Below, one piece after another: positions 22,632 through 35,463 of a stretch of DNA of 64,000 bases. Origin of the DNA: Spinellus fusiger (Eukaryota; Mucoromycota; Mucoromycetes; Mucorales; Phycomycetaceae); NCBI GenBank assembly GCA_025094145.1, contig JALLLS010000015.1, positions 434,001-498,000 on the forward strand, in the 5' to 3' direction. Within the stretch, counting starts at the first letter, position 1, and each line of letters starts with the position of its first letter. The notes under the pieces are model-generated. The model had not been told where the DNA came from and did not search any database. It worked only from the letters and a program-made list of their open reading frames with translations. The position numbers and the translations under genes were made by a program.

Positions 22632-23849
22632 ATGTACTCCTCTGAAATGCCTACTCTTAACAAGAACTCCTTTGATGCCTTGAACAATGTCTATGAACCA
22701 ACAGATACCTCTTTTGATTCCATTGCTGAACAAGTGGATTTCAAAGCATTTGCTCATCAGTATCACCAGAACAACTATGACTGTATGCGCCGATTTAGTT
22801 ATGCTGAGTTGCTATCCAGCCAAAGTGAAACGAGTCTTTCTGATATTGAACAGCAAACACCATCGCCTTCTCAATATTATGAGGACTACATCTACCACCA
22901 ACAGCAGCAGTCTTTGGAAGAGAAGCGACCTGGAGGCTCTGTAGAGATGGCTGCCTGCTATGACTACTTGTCAGAGACACCTATGCCATTGTCATTGTCC
23001 CCCAATGATTACGGCTACAATCCAATGCAACAGACCTCTTCTTGGATTCTCTCTGGTATGGGATGCCAGTACAGTCATCAGATCAGAGTATTGACAGCCA
23101 GCTCTCCTATGCTATACTCTCAAGCAGATCCCAACGCCTGTGGCCTTGTCAACTCCTACACTCAGCTTGCCCCTCCCCCTTTTGAATACCATCCATTGTC
23201 ACCTTGTGTGCCCATGACTGCAGTCGATACATCTGCCTCCACAGCAGCTCCTACACCCGTCATCCCCTCCATGAGCATGGTGTTCCGTGAGCGCTCTTCC
23301 TCTACCTTCTCCGTGTCCACCAGCAGCTCTCTGGATCCATGTGCTATACCTGAAAAGTACGAGCGTAAGTCTCTCAAGCAGCAAGGACGTAGTGCTCAAG
23401 CAGCAGCAGTAGCAGCAGCCACAGCAGCAGGCAAACATCAGAAACAAGGCCAGGCCAAACCCTCGAGATCGCGTGGTCGTAGAGTCTCCAACAGTCCTAG
23501 TGCAGCTGGCCAGAAGATGTTCACATGCACGCATGATGACTGTGGCAAAGTATTCAAGCGATCCGAGCATTTGAAGCGCCACATCCGCTCTATCCATACC
23601 CTTGAGAAGCCTTTTAAATGTCCCTACCTGTCTTGCTCCAAGTGTTTTTCCCGTTCTGATAACTTGAATCAGCACATCAGAATCCACCGTCATACAGGAA
23701 AAGAAAAGTCAATGCATACAGGTCCCTCCACTCCCACTCTGTCTCATAATGCGGGTCATGCCTCTAACTCTACTGGTTTGGTCACCACGAATGCTGTGGA
23801 TCCTTCTCAGCACCCTTCCTTTGGTGGTTACATGGCTGGCTACTTGTAA
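22632..23849 (+). CDS. Msn2/4-type C2H2 zinc-finger transcription factor
   Basis: A single exon of 405 residues. The start is taken as ATG 22632, the first in-frame ATG; the frame is open for 75 bp upstream but only with a GTG. Residues 1-270 are Ser/Gln/Tyr-rich activation-domain-like sequence, with QQQQ and [12 protein letters not shown] stretches and a poly-Ala segment near 265. Two adjacent C2H2 fingers occupy about 297-351: [19 protein letters not shown] and [19 protein letters not shown], with the contact pattern RSEHLKR / RSDNLNQ. This is the Msn2/Msn4 type, which binds stress-response elements (AGGGG) in yeasts. A basic patch ([11 protein letters not shown]) before the fingers may be a nuclear localisation signal. 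The DNA target here is inference from the finger helices; related Com2- or SteA-like factors are the alternative. Confidence 0.88.
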   Translation: MYSSEMPTLNKNSFDALNNVYEPTDTSFDSIAEQVDFKAFAHQYHQNNYDCMRRFSYAELLSSQSETSLSDIEQQTPSPSQYYEDYIYHQQQQSLEEKRPGGSVEMAACYDYLSETPMPLSLSPNDYGYNPMQQTSSWILSGMGCQYSHQIRVLTASSPMLYSQADPNACGLVNSYTQLAPPPFEYHPLSPCVPMTAVDTSASTAAPTPVIPSMSMVFRERSSSTFSVSTSSSLDPCAIPEKYERKSLKQQGRSAQAAAVAAATAAGKHQKQGQAKPSRSRGRRVSNSPSAAGQKMFTCTHDDCGKVFKRSEHLKRHIRSIHTLEKPFKCPYLSCSKCFSRSDNLNQHIRIHRHTGKEKSMHTGPSTPTLSHNAGHASNSTGLVTTNAVDPSQHPSFGGYMAGYL

Positions 23850-24231
23850 ATCTCACGTTTTATCTTCATTCTTCTTCACTTATACATTCAATCCCAAGCA
23901 TTTTTCTTTTAGTTTTTGTATCTCTTTTTCTTTTTCTTTATTCTAGGCAGACCCTCTTCTCCATCTCACAGTTCTTCCGACTCTCTTTTTTTTTGTTTTT
24001 ATCTTTTTTTTTAAAAAAAACAAAAAAAAAAGGACCTACGTCTCCAAATTGCATTTTTCTTTTTCTTTCTTTCTAATGGCATGCGTTTCTTTTGTTTTTT
24101 TTCATTGTTGAATTGTATCTTTTTTTTCTTTCTATGTCCTGTATACGTGCACATACTCTCAATTCAAACCACTTTTCCATTTTTTTCTCTCTGCCTTTAA
24201 TTCACACATTTTCAAGTATGAACAAATACAG

Positions 24232-24271
24232 AATAATTATAATTATAATTATAATTATAATATATATATAT
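24232..24271. repeat. AATTAT hexamer repeat grading into (AT)n
   Basis: Five to six AATTAT units followed by a short TA run, in the 3' region of the zinc-finger gene. Confidence 0.8.
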
Positions 24272-27200
24272 AAAACATAGAGTGAAAATAAGAATAAGTC
24301 TTTTGCTATTTTTGTGATGTGGTGGCTCAAGGCTTGGTAACCATGAAGTATAAATTTCTATTTCATTACGGGGCTTACTATTTTATTCCTAATACCGACA
24401 GTCGCCTCTCTTTTTCTGTCTGCCTCTCTTTTTCTGATGTTATTCTTCATGATACGATCACAGATAGACATTGCACAAACAAGTCATGGGTACTTTTCCA
24501 TCTAATTTAAGGATAAAAACATTTTTGTAATCTTAATGTTTATTATTATTGTGTTCTATTTGCAAGTGCACAGCTAAGGATGTTCTGGTTTTTAAAAGTA
24601 AGAAACACTATTCTCCTTTTACGTAGTGGATGGACCTTTTCTTTTTTTTCTTTTTTTCTTTTTACAAAACAATCAATGGAATCAAAGATTTGAGGGTATT
24701 CAATTTCTTATTTATTTCTGTAGACTACATCACTATCAGGTTATATTATTTGCAGACTATAGTGTTGATGATAGCACTATAGCCACTGATCAAGTGAGTT
24801 ACTCTAATATCAATAGAATAGAAGCCCTAAAAGTCTAGTGATTTATCCTAGGCAGATAAATAATTATGGTTGAGAATATACCCTAGATGTTACTGACAGT
24901 ATAGAGGACTACCTGGGACTGACTCGAGAAAAGTCTTAATTTGCCTGATGACAGAAAAGTGGATTAGTAATAATTCAATCAAGAGAGATGATGTGCTTAA
25001 TACTTGTTTTACTCGTAATAAGCCATATGTCATTTATTAGAGAAATAGTCAGTACTATGTTTTGTAGTAAATAGTTTAGTATCAGCCTAATAACAATACA
25101 ATAAGCATCTTGTAGATCGCAATGAGCTCAATCTTGGATGAAAACACTACTTATCTTTTTATTTAAAAAACATCTTCTCATAGTGTCTATTACTTTGTTT
25201 TTTGTTTTTTGTTTTTTGTTTGATGAATAATATTCTATTCACTTGTTCAGTTATACCTATCTTGACAAGTGTTTATCTGTTAATTTATTGATTTCTGTGG
25301 AGAATAGCAAGATAATAATAACAGTGAGTAACATTTCTTTTCCAATAGTGACATTATAACCCTAATTGAAATCTCATTCACTGCATCTTTCTTTGACATC
25401 AACTTTAACAAGTCTTTACCTGCATTATCTTTCCAAAAAAAAATACTGACTTGAAAATACACAAGGCTATACACACGATGTAGGAATAACTTCAAGTTTA
25501 AAAGTAATCTTGCCCTATTTCTACTATGAATAGTACTCAGACTGAGTCTTGTAGGTATTTTTCATAAAAAGACATGACATGATAGAAATCAAACGAATCA
25601 TGCTTCATTACTATTGTTCACCGACCTATTTATGAAATAATAATAATAATAATAACAGTCTTCTGTACAGAAGAATAAGGTAATGAATCAGACACAAGCC
25701 GAGAAATTTTCCCTAAAATTGTAAGTGTTCAGAAGAGAACCTATATGGACAAGATAAGGTATATCACACAAGAATTAACTAATTCAATTATCTGATACAA
25801 TGCTCTACCCATCTCAAGTAATTCTACAAAAAGGGCATCTGTTAGTAGCACTCAAGAGATGTTTCTGCTCATGTATCTGTGGGAGGACATCTTACGTTTC
25901 GGATCACTTTTTCTTTTACGAAACGAAGAATAGAGAATGGTACAACACGTTTATTAGAGAACATATAATTCACACCAACATACATCCACCTTCTTGGAAT
26001 ATTGCTGTGTTTTGTGTGTGTGTGGAAAAGTACATCTCTGCAAATATAGTTCAAGGTAGATACTAGACTATAGTGATCTCTTTACCTCTAGAGATCAAGT
26101 CAACCTGTTTCAGTAACTCTATAAGTTATGTAATAAATACACTTTAAACATTATTATGTACCCCTACTGTGAGTTTAAGGATGACTGAATTATAATATAA
26201 GTGATTCTGGTTCTATCTCCTCTTTTTATAGTTATCTAGAATACAAAAAAAAATTAGTCATCTTTATAATGTTCATTATCAAAATAGGAAAACAGAGTGT
26301 AAAATATTAAAATTAGGCGGCGAAAATATATTATAAACACAATGACCAATAGAAGTGGTATAATTTAGTATCCCGTTCATTTCTTTCTATATCCTAAACA
26401 TCTCAAGGTGTAGACACAATGGGTTGTAGTTACAGTTATAGTGTCAAGCAAAAGATTGAATGATTTATTAAGACATTTCTCTGATAGAATAATTTATAAA
26501 ATGATAATTAATATGAAATATTATATCATTAATGAGAGGTTATTTATATTACTCGATACAAATATTATTCTAATGACAAGTACTATTTGTGTTTTAATTT
26601 CCTGGATAAAATACATAATAAGTGATATTCAAGCAATTTAAGGGACTAAATTCATATCACTTATAATAAATAGTTGATATGTTTATATTTATGTCAGTTA
26701 ATCCAAATTATATCAATAGACATGTTTTTATATTACTTGATTTAAATGCTATTAATGAAATAACTATCTGTTAGGTGGTCGCTTTTGTATTAACTAAAAA
26801 TTATAGAGACAGTCATGGTATGGTATATTCATTAATAGATAGACTCTGAGTTACGGATATGGACTCTCTCTCAGTGTACATCATAAAAAGAAGTGTCCAT
26901 TGTTATACTAAAGGAAGAAGAAGAAAAGACAAATAATAATAAGCTTCTTGACCATTAGACTTTAATAAAGATAGGAAAACGTACTGGTATTTGAAGATAT
27001 TATCAACTAACTTTCACAACAGCCTGTCTTATTGTAATAAAATCACACGAATAGAGTAAAATATATAAATATATGCAAATTGAATTATAGTTTTGCGTGA
27101 AATGAGAAAGTGAACAGCGTGGTTTGATTTATTTGATCAACACGAATTGGCCATTTAAATTAACGCTATTTGAAATTCTAAAGTTCGAAATATAATTTGG

Positions 27201-27726
27201 ATTTGCGCGTTGCGCGAATTGGTACCGTGAGCACTGTAACATTGAACGTATGCCTAAAATAGCAAACAGAACATCACTAACATTATGGTTTCATAGCTAT
27301 GCTCATGCTTGAATTTAAAATAACATAAAAGAACACACACCATTGGCTAGAAATCACTATTTGTAGGCAGGTCATCTGTTGTGAGAGGACAGAGAGGACA
27401 GAAAGTGCGAAAGAAAAAGATCAACCTTGGAACAGTCTCGCCTCTTTCCTATACACTATTTCTGTTTCACTTGAGGAACAAGCACATAATTTCATAGGTA
27501 CAAGAAATAACACACAGACTTTCTTACACATAAATATACACAAACACATACATACACGTCTAGAGCACACTCTATGTACTCAGTGCTTTGTGTGCTGGAA
27601 AAAGAAGGGGCCACTTTTAACCATGTCCAGAAAAAGAAAGAGAGAATCACAGATACCTGGAGGTTGAAACATTAGCATACTTTGAGAAAATAATATTTCA
27701 AAACTAAAATAATAAAGTTCCAGCAT

Positions 27727-27800
27727 AATGGAATATAAAATATAAAATATATAAAAATATATAAAAATATATAAAAATATAAAAATATAAAAATATAAAA
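27727..27800. repeat. ATATAAAA-type tandem repeat
   Basis: Repeated units of 7-11 bp built from ATATAAAA, almost without G or C, located about 240 bp before element A. Confidence 0.8.
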
Positions 27801-28035
27801 AATGCCAAAACACTGAGTGTAAGATGTCCCCATAAAGACACCTTTCTCCTTCCTTCAAATAATAACGTCGACAGGATAGAATATATTGAGCCACATTAAT
27901 ATACAGTGAATCGGCTTGATTTAATAGCACTTTCTTCAGATCAAACCACGTCGATACCCAGTGTTGGGAAGAGGGCTCGTGCACTTCCCCCAAAGTCAAT
28001 AGGTAACACGGACCATGGTATTTTGCTCAGTTATC

Positions 28036-29329
28036 CAGTGTCCGGCGGAAACCATATACTATTTTTCATTTTCCGATATAATTCTTGTATGGGGAAATAC
28101 TTATTGTTTATCATAAAAATACACATTAAACACACACAGTAGAGACTTGAAAATAGGATAGAGTATAAAGAAGGCCAACAGGATATTATATACAGATTTA
28201 TTGGGTGGAAAACTTTAGTATTTGGTGTTTCCATCCTTGGCCTCAATGACAGCCCTACATCTCCGATACATGCTATTGATGAGGTTGTTGGTAACCTCCT
28301 TAGGGATCTTGTCCCATTCTTAGACCAGGAGAGCCTTCAAATCCTGGAGGGTTCTTGCTGGGGTCATCTTCTTCCGAACTGTTCTGTCTAGTTCCTCCCA
28401 GAGATGCTCAATTGGGTTCAGATCAGGGCTTTGAGAGGGCTACCCCTCCATAGTGGCAATGCCCCTCTCATCCTTCCACAGCCTGGACTTTTTGCTCTTA
28501 TGACAGCTAGTATTGTCCTCTTGAAGGTCTCAATGTATCTTTTACTGTCTATACTGCCCTTCACAGGCACCTACCTTCCAACACCTTTACCAGAGAAGGA
28601 ATCCCACACCATCACACCATCATCACCAAACTTCATCGTCAGCTTGATATTCTTTGGGAGAAGTCCCTCCCTTTTTCTTGCGCACCACTCTATTGCGGTG
28701 GTTGTTGCTCTGTTGCTCATCCATTGGAACTTTGACTCATCGGACCAGATGACTGTCTTCCAGTCTTCTTCTGCCCAGTGGAGGTGGACTTTGGCCCAAG
28801 AAAGTCTCAACTTCCTGTGATTCTTGGTAAGAGAAGGTTTTATGATTACTCTGTAAGAAGATAAGCCAAAATTCTTCATCATTCTTCTAAAAGTGTCCAT
28901 GCACACTTTGGTGGTTATCTGCTTGCGAATTTGATCCATTGTCTGGAATGAATTTCTCTCCATCTCGCATACAACCTCTCTCTCTCGTCCCGCTAACTAA
29001 GAATAGGCTTGAACTCAGAGCCCTTTTGTGCTTTAAAATTGTCAGTTTCCCTATCTCTCTTTATGATATGGCTGACAGTGGGGATGACTGACACTAAATG
29101 TCTAGTGCCATGTTGGGTGACCTCTTGAACAATGAGTTGATGAGTAAGATCATCACCCTTCTTCTTTCTTGTTTCCAATAGGTTTGGTGGCTTGTTTGGT
29201 AGTGTTAGGCATAATAGATGTCATAGCGGAAAAAGAAGAAATAAAGAATAAGTAAAAAAATAGGTATTTTTTTTGAGCAAAATAAAAGTCGGAAGATGAA
29301 ATAATTTATATGGTTTCCACCAGACACTT
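28036..29329 (-). mobile_element. Tc1/mariner element A, decayed
   Basis: Terminal inverted repeats start AGTGTCCGGCGGAAACCATA (left, 28037) and AGTGTCTGGTGGAAACCATA (right, read inward from 29328). TA follows the right end; the left target TA appears mutated. The transposase reads on the minus strand and is split by stops and frameshifts: a helix-turn-helix part at about 28993-29178, a middle part at 28571-28963 with WAKVHLHWAEEDWKTVIWSD containing the first catalytic Asp, and a C-terminal part with PDLNPIEHLWEELDRTVR holding the final Glu of the DD34E triad. The product would cut and paste DNA at TA sites. It is inactive as read, since no full-length frame remains. It is related at protein level to element D. 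Confidence 0.88.
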
Positions 29330-30683
29330 TATTATAGCATTTCTCCATTCCACGGTTTGTATCCATGACTCAACTTGGCTCGGTTTCCGAAAGCAACTTG
29401 GATTTATTGTAGAACTTACCTTTTTTTTTTTTTACTATTTCCATCGGAGAAACAGCATTTGCACTCTCTTTTGGCATGCATAAGAATTAAAATTGTAGAA
29501 ATAGAAAGATAAGGCTTGTGGAAGAACACAGAAGAAATCCATCATGAATCGAGATAAAAGAACATGACGAACATAGATAACAACAGTCAATAGTAATGAG
29601 TTGTATGAAGTCCACACTTTTCTCACATAAATGAAGGATGTATCTTGTGAATAGAATGACAAGAAAGAAAGAGGAGTGACTCTACACAGTCTTTTATTTT
29701 ATTTTATTTTCCATAGACATCACCAAGAGAATTAGACAAGTCAATCCTGTCCTGCTATTGCTTTCAGTGTACCGGCAGATGGTCTTGTTTGGGTATAGCC
29801 GCTTATTAAAAAGAAGAAGCCGTCTCTCTATGGCTCTGTTGCCTGGCTGTCTTGCTATTGAGTTGCCTGGCTATGGATCACCACGACCATCTATAATAAA
29901 AGTAAAAATGTTTTCTAGGATGTTCCTTTTTTACACACCTTTTTTTTTTTTTCATACTAGCTTTGTGTCTTTTTCTGTCATTCCAACTATTGGCTGTCTT
30001 TGAACCATCCCATTACCGGAATAAGCATTCTATTTAGTCTAGCCATCTCCTTTTTTCTTTTTTTAACTATAGGGCATAAATGGTAATAATAATAACACCA
30101 TGAACAGCAGTAACAGCAGTAGCAGCAGTAGCAGTAGTAACATTAGTAACCCACAGCATAGACTCCAATGCCTTTTTCTCTTTTCCTATCTCAATTATTA
30201 GTGTGAATGAGGTGTTCCTTTTTCTCATTGACAAGGATCCTATTTATGAGTTGAGTTTTGCATGGTTACAAATGAAGAGTCCAGACTCATTTTAGAATCT
30301 CTTTATTTATTTATTATCTTTTTATAGTTGTTGATAAAAAGTAGCACTGAAGAAAAGTTTAAGTCTTTTTAAGGACTGTCTGGTTGGACAGTAAGAAAAC
30401 TTAGGACGTGTGTGTACATGGAAGATGGAGTTATCAAACACAGACAAAATCCCGACATTAGAGCCAACTTGTGAAGGAGTATCCCCATGACCCACTTCCC
30501 TAACCCTGTGTTCAAGCACTGATTTTATTTTGATTCCCCATTACAACGTCAAGTATAAATAAGGTGTCCATCAGTAGACATGCTTGGGGGTTTTTTTCTA
30601 CCTTTCCTTTTCTACTAACCTCCACTGTCCCATTGACGCCTTGTCTCTTCAAATAAAACAAGACCAGAAAATAAAAGGACACT
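29330..30683. other. Spacer before the bHLH gene
   Basis: T-rich, with an AGCAGT/AGTAGC triplet-like run near 30106-30145. A plus-strand frame at 29758-30003 is open but of unconvincing composition. No gene is called. Confidence 0.4.
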
Positions 30684-32146
30684 ATGAATCCAATGCCTAA
30701 TAACAGTCCACTCTTTCTCAATCCACCCTTCTCTGCCCAGAGACAGTCTCCTAATGCGGCTGGGTTTAATACAAGCGATGGACTGTTTTATAACACTACT
30801 CCACCGGCCTTTTATCCACCTTTTCAATTTTCAGCGAATGGTGCAACTTCTCGCTCCCTGTCTTCTCAGCCACAATCTCGTGTTAATTCATTGGACTTCC
30901 AGTTGAAGCAGCAGGCATCCTATCAACAAAGTAATTGCCAATAGGGTAGAACAAGAGTCGCAGTTCTTATGATTAAATATTCTCTTTTTGTATGTAGTGG
31001 TCTCTGCTTATCCTCAGAGCCAACGATCTGGCAGCCAAGATCTTTCAACATCCCCTTCTCTCTCAGCTCAGATGGCAAAAAGGTAGGGAGTTGATTGTGC
31101 AACAAATTGGCTCTAATGCCTTTTGCTTTCATTCTTTTATAGAGGGCAATCAAAAGCAGACAGACGTGCAGAACACAATGCCATTGAAAGAGCTCGTCGT
31201 GAAAGCCTAAACACAAAGTTCCAACAACTTGCCCATACATTGCCCAATCTACAAAACGATAGCAGACCTTCCAAGGGGACGATCATTGAGCGTACTTTGG
31301 ATTTTGGTAAGGTGTAACGAAAAAGAAAAAAGAAAAAGAAAAAAAAGTGTGTGTAAAGATTTCCGTCAAGTGTACTGACTTTTTATTAGTCAAACACGCA
31401 CTTGCCAAAGAAGAAAGATATCGCCATGAAATTCGTGAGCTTCGTATTGCTAACCGTCAATTATTGAACCAACTTTCGCACCAAACAAACAAGGAAAGAA
31501 TCAACGAGAAGTCCTCTTCTGGAAGTGTTCATAATGAGATGACAGAGACTTTTATGCCTTCTTACTCCCCCTCTCCTAACAGCATGGGTGCTTCTCAGCA
31601 TGGATCAATGATGATGGACACTAGCTGTATGGATCCAATGTTAGCAAAGAAACAGCAACAGGAGAATGAACAGAGCCCATGGGATAATTTTCCTCCTTAC
31701 AATCCCGCCTTTTATGATGGTTCACCTTTAACTACCACAGCATCTCCTATGGACGAACCAAGTGATGATGATAACAGTCTCAATGGAGACTTGAATGAAG
31801 CACCCACGTATAGTCGTAAGTATTTATAAAACCAAGAAGAGTCCATTGTATGTTGAATTTACTTATGGACTTGTTGAAATGATAATAGAATCTTTCTTCT
31901 CTTTAGCACAACATCCTAGCGTCTTTACTACAACTGCTCCTGACACTACCACAACCATCACAATGACAAATCACAACAACCCTAAAAACACAATGACAAA
32001 AGATGAACTTTTATTCTCTTCTAAAGGTAGGTTATCTTTTTTAATAACCTGTCTAACATATTTGCTTAGTTACACCCTCTCTAAATGTATTACCAGCAAG
32101 AGCGTATCTTACCAAGCGTCCTTCAGTGCTGTTTCATCAAGGTTAA
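30684..32146 (+). CDS. Basic helix-loop-helix transcription factor, six exons
   Basis: Exons 30684-30930, 30998-31082, 31143-31306, 31390-31815, 31907-32026 and 32070-32146 join in phase to about 372 residues. A Pro/Ser/Gln-rich N-terminus of about 110 residues precedes a bHLH domain at about 117-185: the basic region RRAEHNAIERARRESLNTKF has the His, Glu and Arg positions of E-box (CANNTG, probably CACGTG) readers; helix 1 ends at LAHTLPNL; the loop contains RPSKGT; helix 2 is IIERTLDFVKHALAKEE, continuing into a leucine-containing coiled coil (HEIRELRIANRQLLNQL). The rest is Ser/Thr/Pro-rich with several methionines and may be an activation domain. The last acceptor is uncertain: CCAG at 32095-32096 gives the same frame but shortens the tail by eight residues. 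The target genes are unknown. Confidence 0.85.
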
Positions 32147-33279
32147 AAGAGAGAAGAATGAGATAATACTCTACCAATCTCCCTATAATTCATATGCACC
32201 TTCTTTTCTTATGCCAGCATTGTCTTTTTTTATTATTATTATTATTATTTCTTCTCATCTACTCTTTTTCCTACTACCTACACACATATACCTACACACT
32301 TAAACACGCACACACACACACACACCTAGTCACTTAGTCACCTATTGGCCTGCCTGCCTACATATTTATTTACTCTTCTACCCACTACACCCTCTTGCCC
32401 ATCTACTTACCTATCTATTCTCCTGTTTACCCGCTTACCTGCTTACCTGCTTACCTGCTTACCTGATGAACTGTCTACACTTTTGCTATCAGTATAGGAA
32501 GTCTCTCTTTTCCCCCTTCCATCATCTACCACCAAAAGATCCCTCTCACTCTCCCTCTTTCTCTTGACAGAAGAAGAAAAAAGCTACAACATTGACTGAT
32601 AGCTAATACTTTATATTCTGTATAGTATAGCAGACCCTGCATCTATCTATATATTGTCTTTCCTTCTATTCTTTATTACCTTTGCCTGCATACCATTCAC
32701 CACCACATATATCTATAAACTCAACAGTGTCATACACTAAGAAAACAGCATAGTATAGTCTTTAATTTAACATTTACAGGCTTCAAATCCTTTTCTTTTA
32801 CTTCTATATATAAATACAACTATATAAAAGGAATACCTTCACTCATTTACTTGTTCACTCATTGCATATTCTTGGTAGAGACCCAATGTAAAGGTTAATA
32901 AATGTGCAGTTGATATAAACTATTTCTTCTTGATGCTGTTATCAACACTATAAGAGACTTCATTCTTTATGCTATTCTCTTATTCTCATGTCAGCCATTG
33001 GATAGTATCAATACCACTTGTCACATCACCTATCATCTGCTTCTATGCTCACTCTAATCCATTCCAAGAACAAGTCAGCAGTAGTGGGCGTAGAACCATG
33101 TGTAAGAAAATAACCTCCCTTGTGACAATGTCCATTTCTTTCATTAGTCATAGTGTGAGTGTAGTACCTTTTCTTTTTCTTTCTTTCTAAAGGTGATCAC
33201 TGCATTACCTATGCGTAGGATTAAGAAATAGAGTAGAGCTAAGGGCAAGCAACACACTTTAATATTCATACTCATAAAA

Positions 33280-33332
33280 TAAGATAAGATAGGATAAGAT
33301 AGGATAGGATAGGATAAGATAGGATAGGATAA
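33280..33332. repeat. GATAAGATAG/GATAGGATAG minisatellite
   Basis: Ten-base units mixing GATAAG and GATAGG over about 53 bp. The units contain GATAAG, the core of fungal GATA-factor sites; that may be coincidental to the repeat. Confidence 0.85.
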
Positions 33333-33470
33333 AGACTGCCCTTTTACCATTTAAATTCTCTATATTTTTATCAAAGAAAGAACATATGGCTATTGCACCA
33401 GTACACTCTATCGTTTGAAAATAGAATTGGCTTGATATTATTGATATTATTATTATTAATATTATTATTA

Positions 33471-33565
33471 TTATTGTTATTGTTATTGTTATTGTTATTG
33501 TTATTGTTATTGTTATTGTTATTGTTATTGTTATTGTTATTGTTATTGTTATTGTTATTGTTATT
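33471..33565. repeat. TTATTG hexamer satellite
   Basis: About sixteen head-to-tail TTATTG units, flanked by TTA and CATCGT triplet runs. It yields long poly-Asn and poly-Leu frames, which are artefacts. Confidence 0.95.
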
Positions 33566-34454
33566 ATTTTTATTATTTTTATTTTTATTATTATCATCAT
33601 CGTCATCATCGTCATCATCATTATTTGTTCTAGGGATTATGTCTTCTTCCTTGCCACACATACTATTGACCTTATTGACATAAGAGATGGCACTGATACC
33701 ACTGACACTATGAGTATGACCAACATATCATTTTGGAACCTTTGATCTGTCTGCCTGATCCACATGCAGTATGACTCTAAAACTAAACCTAATATAAAAT
33801 GTATCATGGAACAAAACAAAACAAGAAAACCCTCTTCTTTTCCAAATGAGAAAGAATGAAGCTTTTGGTGCTCCCTATAGTCAAGGATTCTTAGTATCTA
33901 TAATAAACTACTCTGCTTGAGAATTAAAATTTTTTTGCTTTTTATTTCTAACCTTAATAAGTTTTTATTTACAAAAGGATATTTTATGCATCCTATTATC
34001 AATGGACATCCATGACAATCACTTTACTATGAGGAAACACACGTTGGAGTATATACAGGTGCTGGTCATCTGTGTCTGATCCCATAGCCAAGGATGCATC
34101 ATGTCTTTCGCAATGTCCCTATGTTCAATGAGATGGCGAGTCTATAAATCACCTTTTTGTACAGAGAGGGATAGACTCACCCACTTTACATGCAGATAGA
34201 CCTATCTACAAAAGAAGAAAATTGATACATAGCAACCCATTTGTTCCTGGTGCATAAGAAATCACCTCTGCTTGACCTCCTCCTCCTCCTCCATCTACTA
34301 TTTCTGGCCAAAATACTAAAATAGTACATGGAAAGTTGTTTTTATTTTTTGACACTGTACTCTTCAGTAGAATGACATTGTTACATATCAGGCTCCTTTA
34401 TTCTATATTCATTGTCATGGCGACTAAATCATGTGGAAGTCTCTCACTCTTTCT

Positions 34455-34706
34455 ATGGAGAGCAGATGGACTCTATCCCACTGTGTTTTACTATTATTAT
34501 TCTCTTCTATTGCACTGCACAATAAGATTTCTACTGCTAAACTCAACGGTGTCTCCTTTCAAGTCACACCCTCTATGGAAGCATCCAATAAAAGAAGGTT
34601 CATTCCCTTATATTCTTTTTCCTTCTGCTTCGGAACCTTTCCCCTCCACCCATGGTCGTGCCATTGTACTGCCATTGTGCTGCCACAGTGCAATAAAAGG
34701 AAATAA
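34455..34706 (+). CDS. Doubtful small secreted-type ORF
   Basis: An 83-codon frame from ATG 34455 begins MESRWTLSHCVLLLLFSSIA, which resembles a signal peptide, followed by about 60 residues including five cysteines late in the sequence. There is no recognised family, no clear TATA box and no intron evidence. It could be a random open frame in AT-rich DNA. Included because of the signal-peptide-like start. Confidence 0.18.
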   Translation: MESRWTLSHCVLLLLFSSIALHNKISTAKLNGVSFQVTPSMEASNKRRFIPLYSFSFCFGTFPLHPWSCHCTAIVLPQCNKRK

Positions 34707-34998
34707 AGATTTTAAAAGAAAAAGAAAATCAATTTTATTGTTTAGGTAGTTTAACACAGCTCCTTTTCATATAAAACAGATATCACACGACAGAAGACTT
34801 ATCTTTGCTTCTCTAGAAAGTAGCAAATGTAGGACAGAAAGACAGGGAACTGAGCAGGAGAGTCTATAGGTTTCTTTACTTGTTTCTGTTTTATTTGAGG
34901 ATGGGCCAGGGTCACTCCTTTTGTTCATAGGAAAATAAAGTGTTTAGTTCTAGGACGAGTGATTAATATTGGTGGTGTTAGTGTTAGTGTTGGTGTTG

Positions 34999-35032
<34 letters not shown>

Positions 35033-35463
35033 TGCTACCAAACAGTAAGCAGGCTAATCTACCCAAATACTATGAATCAATTCAAATACTATGAATCAAT
35101 CAATCAATAAACCAGGTATCTTTTCTACAAGCGTCCTATCAACACACCCTCTCTTGTTCTCTTATGCATACATGATAAAGATGTATATTTTAAGAGAAGG
35201 ATAGACGGTAGAATCTTTCTCTGGTCTAGCCCTGAATTCAACTCTTTTCTTGATTTGAGATAAGAGACAAGAAAACCACTAGAGTGTCTCTCTTTCTAAC
35301 CCACTCCACGCCAATAGACCCATGGAAAAGAGAAAGGAGAATGCCCTTTTCTTCTTCCTTTCTTTTGCTTTCTTTTCTTTAAAATAAAAATAAACAAGTG
35401 ATATTTATTAGGACGCTTCCCTCTGTCTTCTTGGCCCATGACTAGACAACGACCCGACAACGA
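34707..35463. other. Spacer downstream of Pin1 gene
   Basis: Contains a (TTA)n run at about 35000-35030 and two short direct repeats (AATTCAAATACTATGAATC type) near 35065-35100. No coding signal. Confidence 0.45.

Larger units (their letters stand above)
23850..28035. other. 4-kb AT-rich gene desert
   Basis: After the T-rich 3' UTR of the zinc-finger gene no convincing coding sequence is seen on either strand up to element A. Simple repeats include (AATTAT)n at 24232-24271, GTTTTTT copies at 25198-25221, (AAT)n at 25639-25656 and an ATATAAAA array at 27727-27800. ORFs in it are short, low complexity and start and stop at random. Confidence 0.5.
32147..34454. other. Repeat-rich spacer
   Basis: Plus-strand C/T- and CA-rich tracts (32300-32330 CA repeat; four TTACCTGC units near 32430-32465), then AT-rich DNA with two minisatellites listed separately. 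No convincing gene. Confidence 0.5.

Noticed and set aside
33259..33683. Long poly-Asn, poly-Leu and ITITIT open frames
   Set aside because: They are readings of the TTATTG and TTA repeats in different frames and have no unique sequence.
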